From Marinobacter sp. 1-4A (GTDB lineage: Bacteria > Pseudomonadota > Gammaproteobacteria > Pseudomonadales > Oleiphilaceae), in the NCBI RefSeq assembly GCF_016597725.1, contig NZ_VCGY01000010.1, positions 62,001 through 126,000 on the forward strand: a stretch of 64,000 nt of DNA, written 5' to 3'. Position 1 is the first letter of the stretch. Each line of letters begins with the position of its first letter. Shown piece after piece: positions 18,311-26,711 of this stretch. The position numbers and the translations under genes are program-made. The notes beneath the pieces were generated by a model. It saw only the letters and a list, made by a program, of their open reading frames with translations. It did no database searches and had not been told where the DNA came from.

Positions 18311-18430
18311 GTGCATGCTATTTACGTTAAGAATTTGCGAGACTGTGTTAAATTTGTAGATGACATCGAGCGTATTATCGCCAAAGATCCAGCCCGGAGC
18401 TCGAACACTATGCCCAGTAATAACTCATGA
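18311..18430 (+). CDS. possible 39-codon ORF coupled to the diguanylate cyclase
   Basis: Starting at GTG, this frame encodes 39 residues including LRDCVKFVDDIERIIAKDPA, an amphipathic-looking helix. Its TGA overlaps the ATG of the following PAS-GGDEF gene (ATGA), an arrangement typical of translational coupling. The cyclase ATG has no Shine-Dalgarno sequence of its own, which fits coupling. No ribosome site is visible for the small ORF either and no family was recognised, so it may be a leader peptide, a remnant or chance. Confidence 0.3.
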   Translation: MHAIYVKNLRDCVKFVDDIERIIAKDPARSSNTMPSNNS

Positions 18431-19719
18431 GTATAAAAATAGATAAAGGGCAAAAGGAACATGCGGTCAGCCTAGGGAGTGACCAACTCATTAGAACCAT
18501 CATAGATGATGCGCCAAATATGATGGGGTATTGGGGAAGAGATTTACGCTGTCGCTTTGCGAATGCTGCATATAGCCAATGGTTTGGTATACCGCCCGAA
18601 AAGATTATAGGGATGCGGTTTCAAGACTTGGTAAGCGAGCAATTGTTCAAACTGAATGAGCCCCATATACGCGGTGCCTTGGCAGGAGAGCAGCAGCGTT
18701 TTGAACGCACGTTAAGCAAAGCTGATGGAAGCGTTGGGCACATCATTGGGCATTACATTCCGGATGTGGACGCCGATGGGGTGGTCAGGGGCTTCTCAAT
18801 ACAAGCCAATGAAGTAACCGTCCTCAAGGAAATTGAGGCGAAACTCAAACTGGCTGCGCGCGTCTTTGAGAATACACTTGACGGTGTTCTGATCACCGAT
18901 ACCTGCGGCACGATCCTGTCGGTTAACCCTGGCTTCACTGAAATCACGGGCTACACAGCTGATGAGGCTGTCGGACAAACCCCTCGCATTCTGCAATCCA
19001 AACAACACGATCAGCCATTTTACGCCGCTATGTGGGAAGAAATAGAAGCCTGTGGCCGTTGGCATGGCGAGATCTGGAATCGTCGTAAAGATGGAGAGCT
19101 CTACTTACAACGTATGACGATCAGCATGGTGCCTGATGACTCTGGCATACCAGAGCGGTACGTATCGGTATTCAGTGATATTACGGCGCTTTGGCGTAAA
19201 GATGAGCACATTAAACATCTGGCATTTCACGATGCTTTGACCGACTTACCGAACCGCACGTTATTGATGGACCGGATTGACCAGCAGCTACTTCATTCCA
19301 AACGGGACCAGACTCACTTTGCACTGATGTTTCTAGATCTTGACGGGTTTAAGCGGGTTAATGATCAGTTGGGGCATAACGTTGGGGACGATCTATTAAA
19401 AAGTGTGGCGAAACGGCTTCTGGCGCTGGTGCGTAGATCGGACACTGTGGCCCGCGTGGGTGGCGACGAGTTTATCTTCATCCTTAATAATCCGCAGGGA
19501 AAGGATGAAATCACCCAAGTGGCGGACCGCATCGTCAGCTCAATTAATGAGCCAGTAGAGATTCTCGGCGACCTGCTTCAGGTGGGAGTGTCCATCGGCA
19601 TTGCTATGTACCCTGCAGGAGGAGGCACATCTGTTGATTTAATAAGAAATGCCGATACAGCAATGTATGCAGCCAAAAGTTCAGGCACGAACAATATCCG
19701 CTTTTTCTCAGCTGATTAA
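18427..19719 (+). CDS. PAS-PAS-GGDEF diguanylate cyclase
   Basis: A 430-residue cytoplasmic protein with two PAS domains (about 20-140, with MMGYWGRDLRCRFANAAY, and 145-260, with GTILSVNPGFTEITGYTADE) and a C-terminal GGDEF domain (265-428). The motif is VARVGGDEFIFIL with an RxxD inhibition site (RRSD) five residues upstream. There is no EAL domain, so c-di-GMP synthesis is predicted. The sensing input through PAS is unknown. The start lacks a ribosome site but overlaps the stop of a short upstream frame. A strong hairpin follows. Confidence 0.92.
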   Translation: MSIKIDKGQKEHAVSLGSDQLIRTIIDDAPNMMGYWGRDLRCRFANAAYSQWFGIPPEKIIGMRFQDLVSEQLFKLNEPHIRGALAGEQQRFERTLSKADGSVGHIIGHYIPDVDADGVVRGFSIQANEVTVLKEIEAKLKLAARVFENTLDGVLITDTCGTILSVNPGFTEITGYTADEAVGQTPRILQSKQHDQPFYAAMWEEIEACGRWHGEIWNRRKDGELYLQRMTISMVPDDSGIPERYVSVFSDITALWRKDEHIKHLAFHDALTDLPNRTLLMDRIDQQLLHSKRDQTHFALMFLDLDGFKRVNDQLGHNVGDDLLKSVAKRLLALVRRSDTVARVGGDEFIFILNNPQGKDEITQVADRIVSSINEPVEILGDLLQVGVSIGIAMYPAGGGTSVDLIRNADTAMYAAKSSGTNNIRFFSAD

Positions 19720-19741
19720 TGCTAACCAAAACCACTCACCC

Positions 19742-19773
19742 GCGCGCGACGAACGTATTGGCGCGTCGCGCGC
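19742..19773. terminator. bidirectional hairpin between diguanylate cyclase and phaB
   Basis: GCGCGCGACG and CGTCGCGCGC form a perfect ten-pair stem around a 12-base loop, lying between two convergent genes. On the plus strand TAAGTTT follows. On the minus strand the stem starts five bases after the phaB stop. A transcription-end role for both genes is likely. Confidence 0.6.
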
Positions 19774-19778
19774 TAAGT

Positions 19779-20522
19779 TTACATATACACGCCGCCGTTT
19801 ACGTTAATCTGCTGGCCGGTAATGTAGTCCCCTTCCGTCGCTAGGAATACCACAGCACGTGCAATTTCGTCTGGCTGTCCAAATCGGCCCATGGGCACCC
19901 TTGCAACGATCTTCTCGCGGATGTTCTCGGGTATCTGGGCGACCATTTCTGTATCAGTAAAGCCGGGCGCTATGGCATTCACTGTAATGTTGTACTTTGC
20001 CGTTTCCAGTGCCAAGGTTTTGGTAAACGCAATTACGCCAGCCTTGCTGGCTGCGTAATTCGCCTGCCCGAAGTTGCCGGACTGGCCGACAAAAGAACTG
20101 ATGTTGATGATGCGCCCGTACGTCTGCTCTAACATGATGTTTAGCACTTCGGAGCAGGTTGCGAATACGCTTCCCAAATTCGTATCCAGAACATCGTCCC
20201 AGTCATCGTCCGTGAGCTTTTTCATCGTCTTGTCTCGGGTGATACCGGCGTTGTTCACCAGAATGTCGATGCGCCCCCATTGTTTATGAACTTCCCTGAT
20301 GACGCCGCGCGCCTCCGGCTTATTGGCCAAATTGGCCTTGATGGCCATTGCCCGGACACCGATCTCTTCAAGTTCTTTAATGACTCCTTCTGCATCCGAT
20401 TGGCGTGAGCGATAGTTGATTGCGACATCGGCACCGCGTTGGGCAAGCTTAAGTGCAATGTGTCGCCCGATGCCACGTGATCCACCGGTAACGATGGCGA
20501 CCTTGCCTTTGAGGTCTTGCAT
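19779..20522 (-). CDS. phaB: acetoacetyl-CoA reductase (PhaB) / FabG-like SDR
   Basis: A 247-residue classical SDR. The NADP motif is TGGSRGIGRHIA, NNAG is present, the catalytic Ser lies in INISSF and YAASKAGVIAFTKTLALETA carries Tyr and Lys. The strings ITVNAIAPGFTDTEMV and the neighbouring PHB depolymerase favour PhaB, which reduces acetoacetyl-CoA to 3-hydroxybutyryl-CoA, over FabG of fatty acid synthesis. It is transcribed downstream of phaZ after 148 bases. No phaC or phaA is in the window. Confidence 0.82.
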   Translation of the reverse strand: MQDLKGKVAIVTGGSRGIGRHIALKLAQRGADVAINYRSRQSDAEGVIKELEEIGVRAMAIKANLANKPEARGVIREVHKQWGRIDILVNNAGITRDKTMKKLTDDDWDDVLDTNLGSVFATCSEVLNIMLEQTYGRIINISSFVGQSGNFGQANYAASKAGVIAFTKTLALETAKYNITVNAIAPGFTDTEMVAQIPENIREKIVARVPMGRFGQPDEIARAVVFLATEGDYITGQQINVNGGVYM

Positions 20523-20670
20523 GACTCTCTCCTTGGGATGTTAACCCTTGTCTCGCTTGTCTGTTGTTGTTTGAGATAGGTCACATCCACACAAGACTTG
20601 TTGTGAGGAAGGCCTATTTTCAAGCTAGCAGAGACCTATCTGACTCGCTATGTGCCAAGTCAAAAACGAG

Positions 20671-21888
20671 TCATGCGGCGCGAATGAAACTCCGTAGTTT
20701 CGGTGCAATGGATTCCCGCCATTGGCTGCCGTTGAAAACACCATAATGGCCAACACCTGACTGAAGGTGATGCAAGCGGCGGGTTTGCGGCACATTGACA
20801 CATAAATCGTGGGCCGCCTGAGTTTGGCCCGGGCTGGAGATGTCGTCTTTTTCGCCTTCAATCGTCATCAGTGCAGTGCTTCGTATTGCGGCAGGATTCA
20901 CTGTGCGCCCACGGTATGTGAAGCAGCCTCGTGCTAGCGCAAACTCCTGAAAAACTCGCTGGATGGTTTCTAAATAATAGGGTGCCGGAAGGTCCATCAC
21001 TGACAGATATTCGTCATAGAAGTCGCGGTGACGATTTACCTTGTCAGTCTCATTGTCACGGATGGATCTGAACAGCCCGCGGTAGGCATCAACATGGCGG
21101 TCGAGGTTCATGTTCACAAACCCGGCTAGCTGCAGGAATCCAGGGTAAACCATGCGTAAGGCGCCAGGGTAGGGGGCGGGAACCGGGTGAACGAGGTTGG
21201 TTTTGAACCAGAACAGTTTGTGCTTGGTGGCCAGTTTGCAAGGCGCGGTGGGGTCAATTCGGGCATCGATCGGGCCGCTCATCAGCGCTAGCGAACGGGG
21301 TGCCGAAGAGTGGCCATCCTCGGCCATGATGGCAGTTGCTGCGAGTGCTGCTACTACGGGCTGACACACTGCCAGAACATGGGTGTTTGGCCCGATATGG
21401 CTAATGAAATCTATGATGTAATCAATGTAATCGTCGAGACCAAAATCGCCTTCCGATAAAGGAACCAGACACGCATCGCGCCAATCGGTGATGTATACGT
21501 CGTGCTCCGGCAGCATGGCCTCCACGGTGCCGCGCAGTAGTGACGCAAAGTGGCCCGACAACGGAGCGATAATCAGCAGTTTTGGGTCATCGGGTCGTGC
21601 TACATCGCGCTTGAAATGCTTGAGCTGCGCAAACGGTTTGCGCTTTACAATGGTTTCGTGAACGGCGACTTCTTTGCCGTCACACAGAGTAGTGGGCAGA
21701 TTAAAGGCAGGCTTCGAATAGCGGCGGGTAAGGTCGCCAAACACACCGTAGGCGGAGGCAACGCTGCGCGCTCCGGGCATCAAGGATAACGGGCTTTGCG
21801 GGTGTTGGAGCAGGTTGCTTTGAGCCTTGGTTAGCATACGTACAGGTTTCAGCGCGGCGCGGCCGATCTCGTAAGCAAAGTACATCAT
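20671..21888 (-). CDS. phaZ: intracellular polyhydroxyalkanoate depolymerase PhaZ
   Basis: A 405-residue protein of the type found with R. eutropha PhaZa: N-terminal MMYFAYEIGRAALKPVRM, PHB depolymerase C-terminal region with LIIAPLSGHFASLLRGTVE and DVYITDWRDACLVP. The nucleophile elbow is LAVCQPVVA, where Cys replaces the lipase Ser, as in this family. The late motif VGHYGVFNGSQWR carries the catalytic His. No signal peptide, in keeping with mobilisation of cytoplasmic granules. With phaB it gives this locus both a synthetic and a degradative step of PHA metabolism. Confidence 0.92.
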   Translation of the reverse strand: MMYFAYEIGRAALKPVRMLTKAQSNLLQHPQSPLSLMPGARSVASAYGVFGDLTRRYSKPAFNLPTTLCDGKEVAVHETIVKRKPFAQLKHFKRDVARPDDPKLLIIAPLSGHFASLLRGTVEAMLPEHDVYITDWRDACLVPLSEGDFGLDDYIDYIIDFISHIGPNTHVLAVCQPVVAALAATAIMAEDGHSSAPRSLALMSGPIDARIDPTAPCKLATKHKLFWFKTNLVHPVPAPYPGALRMVYPGFLQLAGFVNMNLDRHVDAYRGLFRSIRDNETDKVNRHRDFYDEYLSVMDLPAPYYLETIQRVFQEFALARGCFTYRGRTVNPAAIRSTALMTIEGEKDDISSPGQTQAAHDLCVNVPQTRRLHHLQSGVGHYGVFNGSQWRESIAPKLRSFIRAA

Positions 21889-22065
21889 GAGCTTGTCCTA
21901 CTTAAGTTCTGGGTTGTGGCATCGTCCCAGTGAGCCTTAGGCAATCCGTGATTCCCACATTATCACGTTTTTGCTGAACCGGTTCCGACAACCAACGTAG
22001 CTTGCGCTCTTGGCTGCAGATAATGTACTTATGCCCCTCCCCAAATTTATCGAGCTCTGGTTTTT

Positions 22066-23949
22066 ATGACTACCTATTTCATTCAGGCTTTCATTTATCT
22101 CGTGGCTGCGGTGATTGCAGTGCCATTGGCGAAGCGCTTTGGTTTGGGCTCCGTGCTGGGTTACCTAGTTGCCGGCGTTGTAATCGGGCCAGTCATGGGG
22201 CTTGTGGGACAGGAAGCCAGCACTATTCAGCACTTCGCCGAATTCGGTGTTGTCATGATGCTGTTCCTGATCGGTATGGAGATTGACCCCAAGGCGCTTT
22301 GGGCGATGAGGGTTCGGCTTTTGGGGCTTGGTGGGCTTCAGGTGACCTTAACGGCTGCGGCTGGAATGTCGATCGCTTGGTGGCTTGGGCTGCAATGGCA
22401 GACGGCATTAACCGTTGGGTTTATTTTCGCTGTGTCATCCACTGCTATTGTGCTGCAAACGCTGGATGAAAAGGGCCTGTCGAAAACGGAAGGCGGGCGG
22501 AATGCCTTTTCTGTCCTGCTGTTTCAGGACATCGCGGTTATCCCCATGCTTGCCTTGATTCCATTATTGGCGTTGCCGGGTTTAAGGGGTGGTAGCGGTG
22601 CTGAGTCACCCGCCGACGCAGGGCTTAGCCTTGTTTCTGGTCTGCCGGGTTGGGCCCATGCCTTGGTTGTTGTGGGCGCAGTCGCTGCGGTTATTGTAGG
22701 CGGTTATTACCTAAGCCGGCCGCTGTTCCGTTACGTAGTGAAGTCCGGGCTGCGGGAGGTTTTCACGGCCACGGCATTGATGCTGGTAATCGGCATTGCT
22801 GCTCTGATGAGTGTGGTGAACCTGTCCCCAGCTTTGGGTGCTTTTTTGGCCGGTGTGGTTTTGGCCAACAGTGAATTCAGGCATGAGTTAGAAGCCAACA
22901 TTGAGCCCTTCAAGGGTTTGTTGCTTGGCCTATTTTTTATCACCGTGGGCGCCGGTATCAACTTCGAGGTGTTGGTGGCTGAGTGGGTCACTGTTGTTTC
23001 ACTGGGTGTTGCAGTGATTGCAGTAAAGGCTTTGATCCTGCTGGCTCTTGCCCGGCTGTTTGGCATTCGTAGCAGCAACGGCTGGCTATTTACGCTGGGT
23101 TTGGCGCAGGCAGGCGAATTCGGTTTTGTGTTACTTACCTACAGCGTTCAAAGCCATGTGATTTCGCAAGACATCGCTCAGGTTCTCTCGCTGGTTGTTG
23201 CCCTCTCCATGTTCCTCACGCCGCTACTATTTATTGTTTACGACCGAGTTGTGTTGCCCCGATATCGGCGCTCCAAGAACGATGAGCGAGACGCCGACAT
23301 CATAGATGAGCAAGGCCCAGTTATTGTGGCTGGGGTAGGGCGGTTTGGGCAGATAATTTGCCGCTTACTAAGGGCGAACAATATTCCTATTGTTGTGCTA
23401 GACCACGAACTCGAACAGATCGAAAATGTTCGCCAAATCAACATCAAGAGCTTTTTTGGCGATGCCAGCCGCCCCGACCTGTTGGAAAAAGCAGGCATCG
23501 AAAAGGCTCGCTTGCTAGTTGTAGCGATTGACGACCGGGACCGCTCGGTAAAGATGGTGGAGCATGTGAAAAAGTTTTTCCCGGGTGTTTGGGTGCTGGC
23601 CCGTGCCTTTGACCGTGGCCACGGCTACCAGCTTCGGGAGGCGGGTGCTGACGATGTAATGAGCGAGACCTACCATTCCGCTCTCGAGTTGGGAGGCCAT
23701 GCGCTGACGGCTATGGGGGTGCACCCGATGCGCGCGAAGCAAATGACTTGGGCATTTGTGCAAAATGAGAAGGCCCATGAGGAGGAGTTATTCGAAGCTT
23801 GGAAGGAGATTGAGCAAGGCATTAAGTTTAGCCCGCGCTATGGCGAGCTGTTTATGAAGCTTGAAGAAGCGCTGAGCAGTTCTATGCACCGAGAGTGGAA
23901 TGAACCCAAACCAGAGGATGTTCCAATTTGGGTTCCGCCGCAAAAGTGA
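22066..23949 (+). CDS. KefB/KefC-type CPA2 antiporter with RCK domain
   Basis: A 627-residue membrane protein. The N-terminal ~390 residues form about 12-13 transmembrane helices with the CPA2 features GYLVAGVVIGP, FLIGMEIDP and SPALGAFLAGVVLANSEFRH. A cytoplasmic TrkA-N/RCK domain follows (GPVIVAGVGRFGQIICRLL, then VLDHELEQIENVRQ), which binds NAD(H) or nucleotide. The C-terminal ~60 residues are charged. Predicted role: proton-coupled potassium efflux under electrophile or pH stress. No ancillary kefF/kefG is adjacent, so glutathione control is uncertain. Divergent from phaZ. Confidence 0.92.
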   Translation: MTTYFIQAFIYLVAAVIAVPLAKRFGLGSVLGYLVAGVVIGPVMGLVGQEASTIQHFAEFGVVMMLFLIGMEIDPKALWAMRVRLLGLGGLQVTLTAAAGMSIAWWLGLQWQTALTVGFIFAVSSTAIVLQTLDEKGLSKTEGGRNAFSVLLFQDIAVIPMLALIPLLALPGLRGGSGAESPADAGLSLVSGLPGWAHALVVVGAVAAVIVGGYYLSRPLFRYVVKSGLREVFTATALMLVIGIAALMSVVNLSPALGAFLAGVVLANSEFRHELEANIEPFKGLLLGLFFITVGAGINFEVLVAEWVTVVSLGVAVIAVKALILLALARLFGIRSSNGWLFTLGLAQAGEFGFVLLTYSVQSHVISQDIAQVLSLVVALSMFLTPLLFIVYDRVVLPRYRRSKNDERDADIIDEQGPVIVAGVGRFGQIICRLLRANNIPIVVLDHELEQIENVRQINIKSFFGDASRPDLLEKAGIEKARLLVVAIDDRDRSVKMVEHVKKFFPGVWVLARAFDRGHGYQLREAGADDVMSETYHSALELGGHALTAMGVHPMRAKQMTWAFVQNEKAHEEELFEAWKEIEQGIKFSPRYGELFMKLEEALSSSMHREWNEPKPEDVPIWVPPQK

Positions 23950-23976
23950 GTGACTCTGTCGGTAGCAAACTCTGAG

Positions 23977-24780
23977 TTATTCAGGCTCGGATGCTGGGTT
24001 AACGCAACGGTAAAATGCCTCCAATATGCTGTATGTACCAAATGCGAACAGTCCGACGGCGACCAATGCCATCAGTGGCGTACCGAAGGGCTGCTGGCGG
24101 AATGTATCGAATACTTCTGCGATGCCACCTGCTTCTTCAGGATTGAGGTGATAAGCCGCCATAAGGAAAAACGTGCCAGTGACCATGAACACCAATCCGC
24201 GAGACATTAGCCCGAATCGGCATATGGGGTAGGCCCAGCGTTGAGTGTTATGTGGCATGTCAAAGTGACGGTCAAATTGTGCTCTTGCGCCTTTGACACC
24301 GTGAGCCACACCTGCGGAGATCATCACTAGGCCAACGGCGCCAACCAACCACCGCCCATACGGCTGTGTCATCAGCCAGCTCGCAGTATTTGCGGAGCCG
24401 CCACCGCTTGAGTCGTTGCCGCCCAACGTCAAAACCAACTTGATTGCGAATACCGCAAGAAGCATGTGGGTGATCGCGCTTATTGCCAGACTCGTTCGAA
24501 TAGTGAGGCCCTTCGGGCTTTTTCCGTGGTGGTCGGTATCTGTGAATGCTTGCACGCACCGCCATAACGCATAACTTATAAGGCCCAGTGCTAAGGTGCC
24601 CAGCAGCACATTGCCCATGGGCGCTGTTAATAATTGCGCTAGTGCGCCCTTGCTGCCGGTGGTTTTGCCGCCTTGATCAACAGCCGCCAGCGTAGCAAGC
24701 CCACCGATCAACAAGTAGACAATACCTCTGGATGCATAGCCAAGACGGGCAACCAGAGTGAGCAGGTGTTCAGGAGCCAT
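23977..24780 (-). CDS. DUF1206 membrane protein
   Basis: A 267-residue integral membrane protein with six predicted helices arranged as three similar pairs: ARLGYASRGIVYLLIGGLA, then VGAVGLVMISAGVAHGVKG, then RFGLMSRGLVFMVTGTF. The repeated R-x-G-x-x-x-R-G-x-V-[YF] motif is the DUF1206 hallmark. Function unknown. A TTG 24 bases upstream would add eight residues but has no better ribosome site. It converges with the antiporter gene 27 bases away. Confidence 0.85.
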   Translation of the reverse strand: MAPEHLLTLVARLGYASRGIVYLLIGGLATLAAVDQGGKTTGSKGALAQLLTAPMGNVLLGTLALGLISYALWRCVQAFTDTDHHGKSPKGLTIRTSLAISAITHMLLAVFAIKLVLTLGGNDSSGGGSANTASWLMTQPYGRWLVGAVGLVMISAGVAHGVKGARAQFDRHFDMPHNTQRWAYPICRFGLMSRGLVFMVTGTFFLMAAYHLNPEEAGGIAEVFDTFRQQPFGTPLMALVAVGLFAFGTYSILEAFYRCVNPASEPE

Positions 24781-25010
24781 TGTCGTTAACAGTTGCAAGT
24801 GCAACTTGGCAGATGTGGTGTAGGCCGCAGCAAATGAGGGAGGCTTTTATCATGATCACGCCTTTTATGATTGTTGCGTTCAGTCTACTATCCCAGAAGA
24901 TGTTTGCGTAACCTTTGCACGCGTATCCACTTGGTAAAATGCAACTTAGCGATAACCCATGGCTGGCCTGATGATTAGCTTGATTAAACCTGCCTCGGCG
25001 GTGATAGAGC

Positions 25011-25382
25011 GTGTTTAAAACCCGGATAAAGTTCCCTGTTGTTACTGTCACCCTCGTATTGGCTGCGTTGCTTTATGTTTTTTGGGATCAAACCCGCGAG
25101 CGGCCCGAACCGGTTGACGCAGGCCGCTTTACCAACCTTCAGAATAATCCGGTAAAGCTCAGCACAACTGTGGATTGGGTGATCACGCAGGTCCCCTCAT
25201 TCTGTGAACAGGCCTCCGACCAGAGCGAAAAAGCTCAAGTGAGTTGTGTTGAGTCTGCACAGACACGCAGTTCAACCTGCCGGCGGGGTGTGAATGACCG
25301 CTTCCCGAGCGTTGTGGCCTCAGAAGCGGTTTTTCGGGATGTTTCGATTACGTTGATTAACTGCCTTATGCAGGCTCGGTAG
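25011..25382 (+). CDS. hypothetical protein with N-terminal membrane anchor
   Basis: A 123-residue frame starting at GTG. Residues 7-25 (KFPVVTVTLVLAALLYVFW) form a signal anchor or uncleaved signal, and the remainder is soluble with four cysteines (CEQ, CVE, CRR, CLM), consistent with an exported domain stabilised by disulfides. No family was recognised. It converges with the P450 gene; a short tandem repeat separates them. No obvious ribosome site, so it could be a chance frame, though the anchor speaks for it. Confidence 0.5.
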   Translation: MFKTRIKFPVVTVTLVLAALLYVFWDQTRERPEPVDAGRFTNLQNNPVKLSTTVDWVITQVPSFCEQASDQSEKAQVSCVESAQTRSSTCRRGVNDRFPSVVASEAVFRDVSITLINCLMQAR

Positions 25383-25442
25383 CCTTAGCACTCACCACTC
25401 ACCACCTTAGCACTCACCACCTTAGTGCTCATCACCTTAATA
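25383..25442. repeat. 15-bp tandem repeat at the P450 3' end
   Basis: Three consecutive 15-base units, CTCACCACCTTAGCA (25398-25412), CTCACCACCTTAGTG (25413-25427) and CTCATCACCTTAATA (25428-25442), are preceded by a shortened copy (25383-25397). The last unit runs through the P450 stop codon. It looks like recent slippage and probably changed the last few P450 codons or the intergenic spacer only. Confidence 0.75.
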
Positions 25443-26574
25443 CTACCGGCACCCGATGATACCCGCCCACGGGCGCTACTTCCCGTTCAGGCGGTTGGTC
25501 CACTGCCAGTTCAACTGTTTGCAGTGCAGTGAGCATAGTCTGTAATGCAATCCTGAGCTCCCATGTGGCCAACAGACGGCCCGGGCAGACGTGTTTACCC
25601 GCACCGTAGAGAAGGTTTGCGGCGGCGTTGCCTTGCGGATCAAATCGATTGTTGTCGAAGACGGTTTCATCGCGGTTGGCGGAGGTCCAGTTCAACTTTA
25701 CTTTTGCGCCACTGGGAATCTCTCGGCCACCGATGTGCACCGGGCAAGTCGTGACACGTCGATTGGAGACAAATGGGTTATCCAGACGCAATATTTCATT
25801 GATGGTCGCTTCGACTTCGTCGTTTGAAGCCGCTCGCATCTGCACCGCCAACTCGGGATGCTGGGCTATATGGGCGATGAGTACACCAACACAAAGAGCA
25901 ATAGAACCCAAATCACCCCCCGTCCAGTTGCGTAGAATTGAGACCAGCTCCGCCTCCGTGAGTTGGCGGCCTTGTACTGTCTCGCGGCAAAGCTTTGTGG
26001 TTAGGTCGTCTGGCGCCTTGTTAGCGGCTGAACGGCGCGGCTGGATCACCGAACGAATAATTTCATCAAACTGCTCGGCAACGTTTGCCATCAAAGTGTG
26101 GTCGTCGGAACGAGTAGCGGCATGGTTTTCTTGCATCCATGCCAACAGCTTTGGCTCCAGCTCTTCAGGCCACCCCAGCCAGGCACACTGGGCGCGAACG
26201 GCAAATACAGCGCCTATGTCGTTAACCGCATCCAGTACTTTGCCCTTCGGCAGCTCCTCCATCAGCTGCGACGCAACACGCTTAAAAACGGGAATGAAGG
26301 GCTCTAGTGCTTCGCGGGTAAGGTACTTTTCAACAATGTTGCGGTAGAGGGTGTGCTCCTCGCCATCTAATCCATTTGGAACCTGTAGGTACCGTGAGAC
26401 TTGACTGGAGAATCGTTCATGGTCCATGGCTGCAGCTAGAACGTCGGCATGCCGGAGCAGTACCCATTCGCCCTTAGTGTTTCGCACGACAGGATGTTTG
26501 GGGCGTAGTTCATCGGTGTAGGCCCTCAAATCACGGCCAGCTGCGGACAAATCATCCGGCATGTGGTCTGTCAT
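25432..26574 (-). CDS. cytochrome P450
   Basis: A 380-residue bacterial P450. Heme motif: NLLYGAGKHVCPGRLLA, with the axial Cys but Tyr in place of the usual Phe. K-helix ExxR: INEILRL. I-helix: RNWTGGDLGSIALCVGVL, where the acid residue is kept but the following Thr is Leu. No membrane anchor, so a soluble class I enzyme needing ferredoxin and reductase, neither of which is adjacent. The start is the ATG with AAGGAG five to six bases upstream; an upstream ATG would add 14 residues without such a site. Substrate unknown. It lies downstream of a MocR gene on the same strand. Confidence 0.9.
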   Translation of the reverse strand: MTDHMPDDLSAAGRDLRAYTDELRPKHPVVRNTKGEWVLLRHADVLAAAMDHERFSSQVSRYLQVPNGLDGEEHTLYRNIVEKYLTREALEPFIPVFKRVASQLMEELPKGKVLDAVNDIGAVFAVRAQCAWLGWPEELEPKLLAWMQENHAATRSDDHTLMANVAEQFDEIIRSVIQPRRSAANKAPDDLTTKLCRETVQGRQLTEAELVSILRNWTGGDLGSIALCVGVLIAHIAQHPELAVQMRAASNDEVEATINEILRLDNPFVSNRRVTTCPVHIGGREIPSGAKVKLNWTSANRDETVFDNNRFDPQGNAAANLLYGAGKHVCPGRLLATWELRIALQTMLTALQTVELAVDQPPEREVAPVGGYHRVPVVLR

Positions 26575-26711
26575 AGTGACTCCTTTTCCATCAACAATAG
26601 CTTGCCTGATCAGCATACCCGCAATTGCTTAATTCAAAAATGCGAAAGGACAAGAGCTGCCAGACGCTGCTCCTATTGCTGGAAATCTGCGTGAGTTGGC
26701 CACCAAAGACA

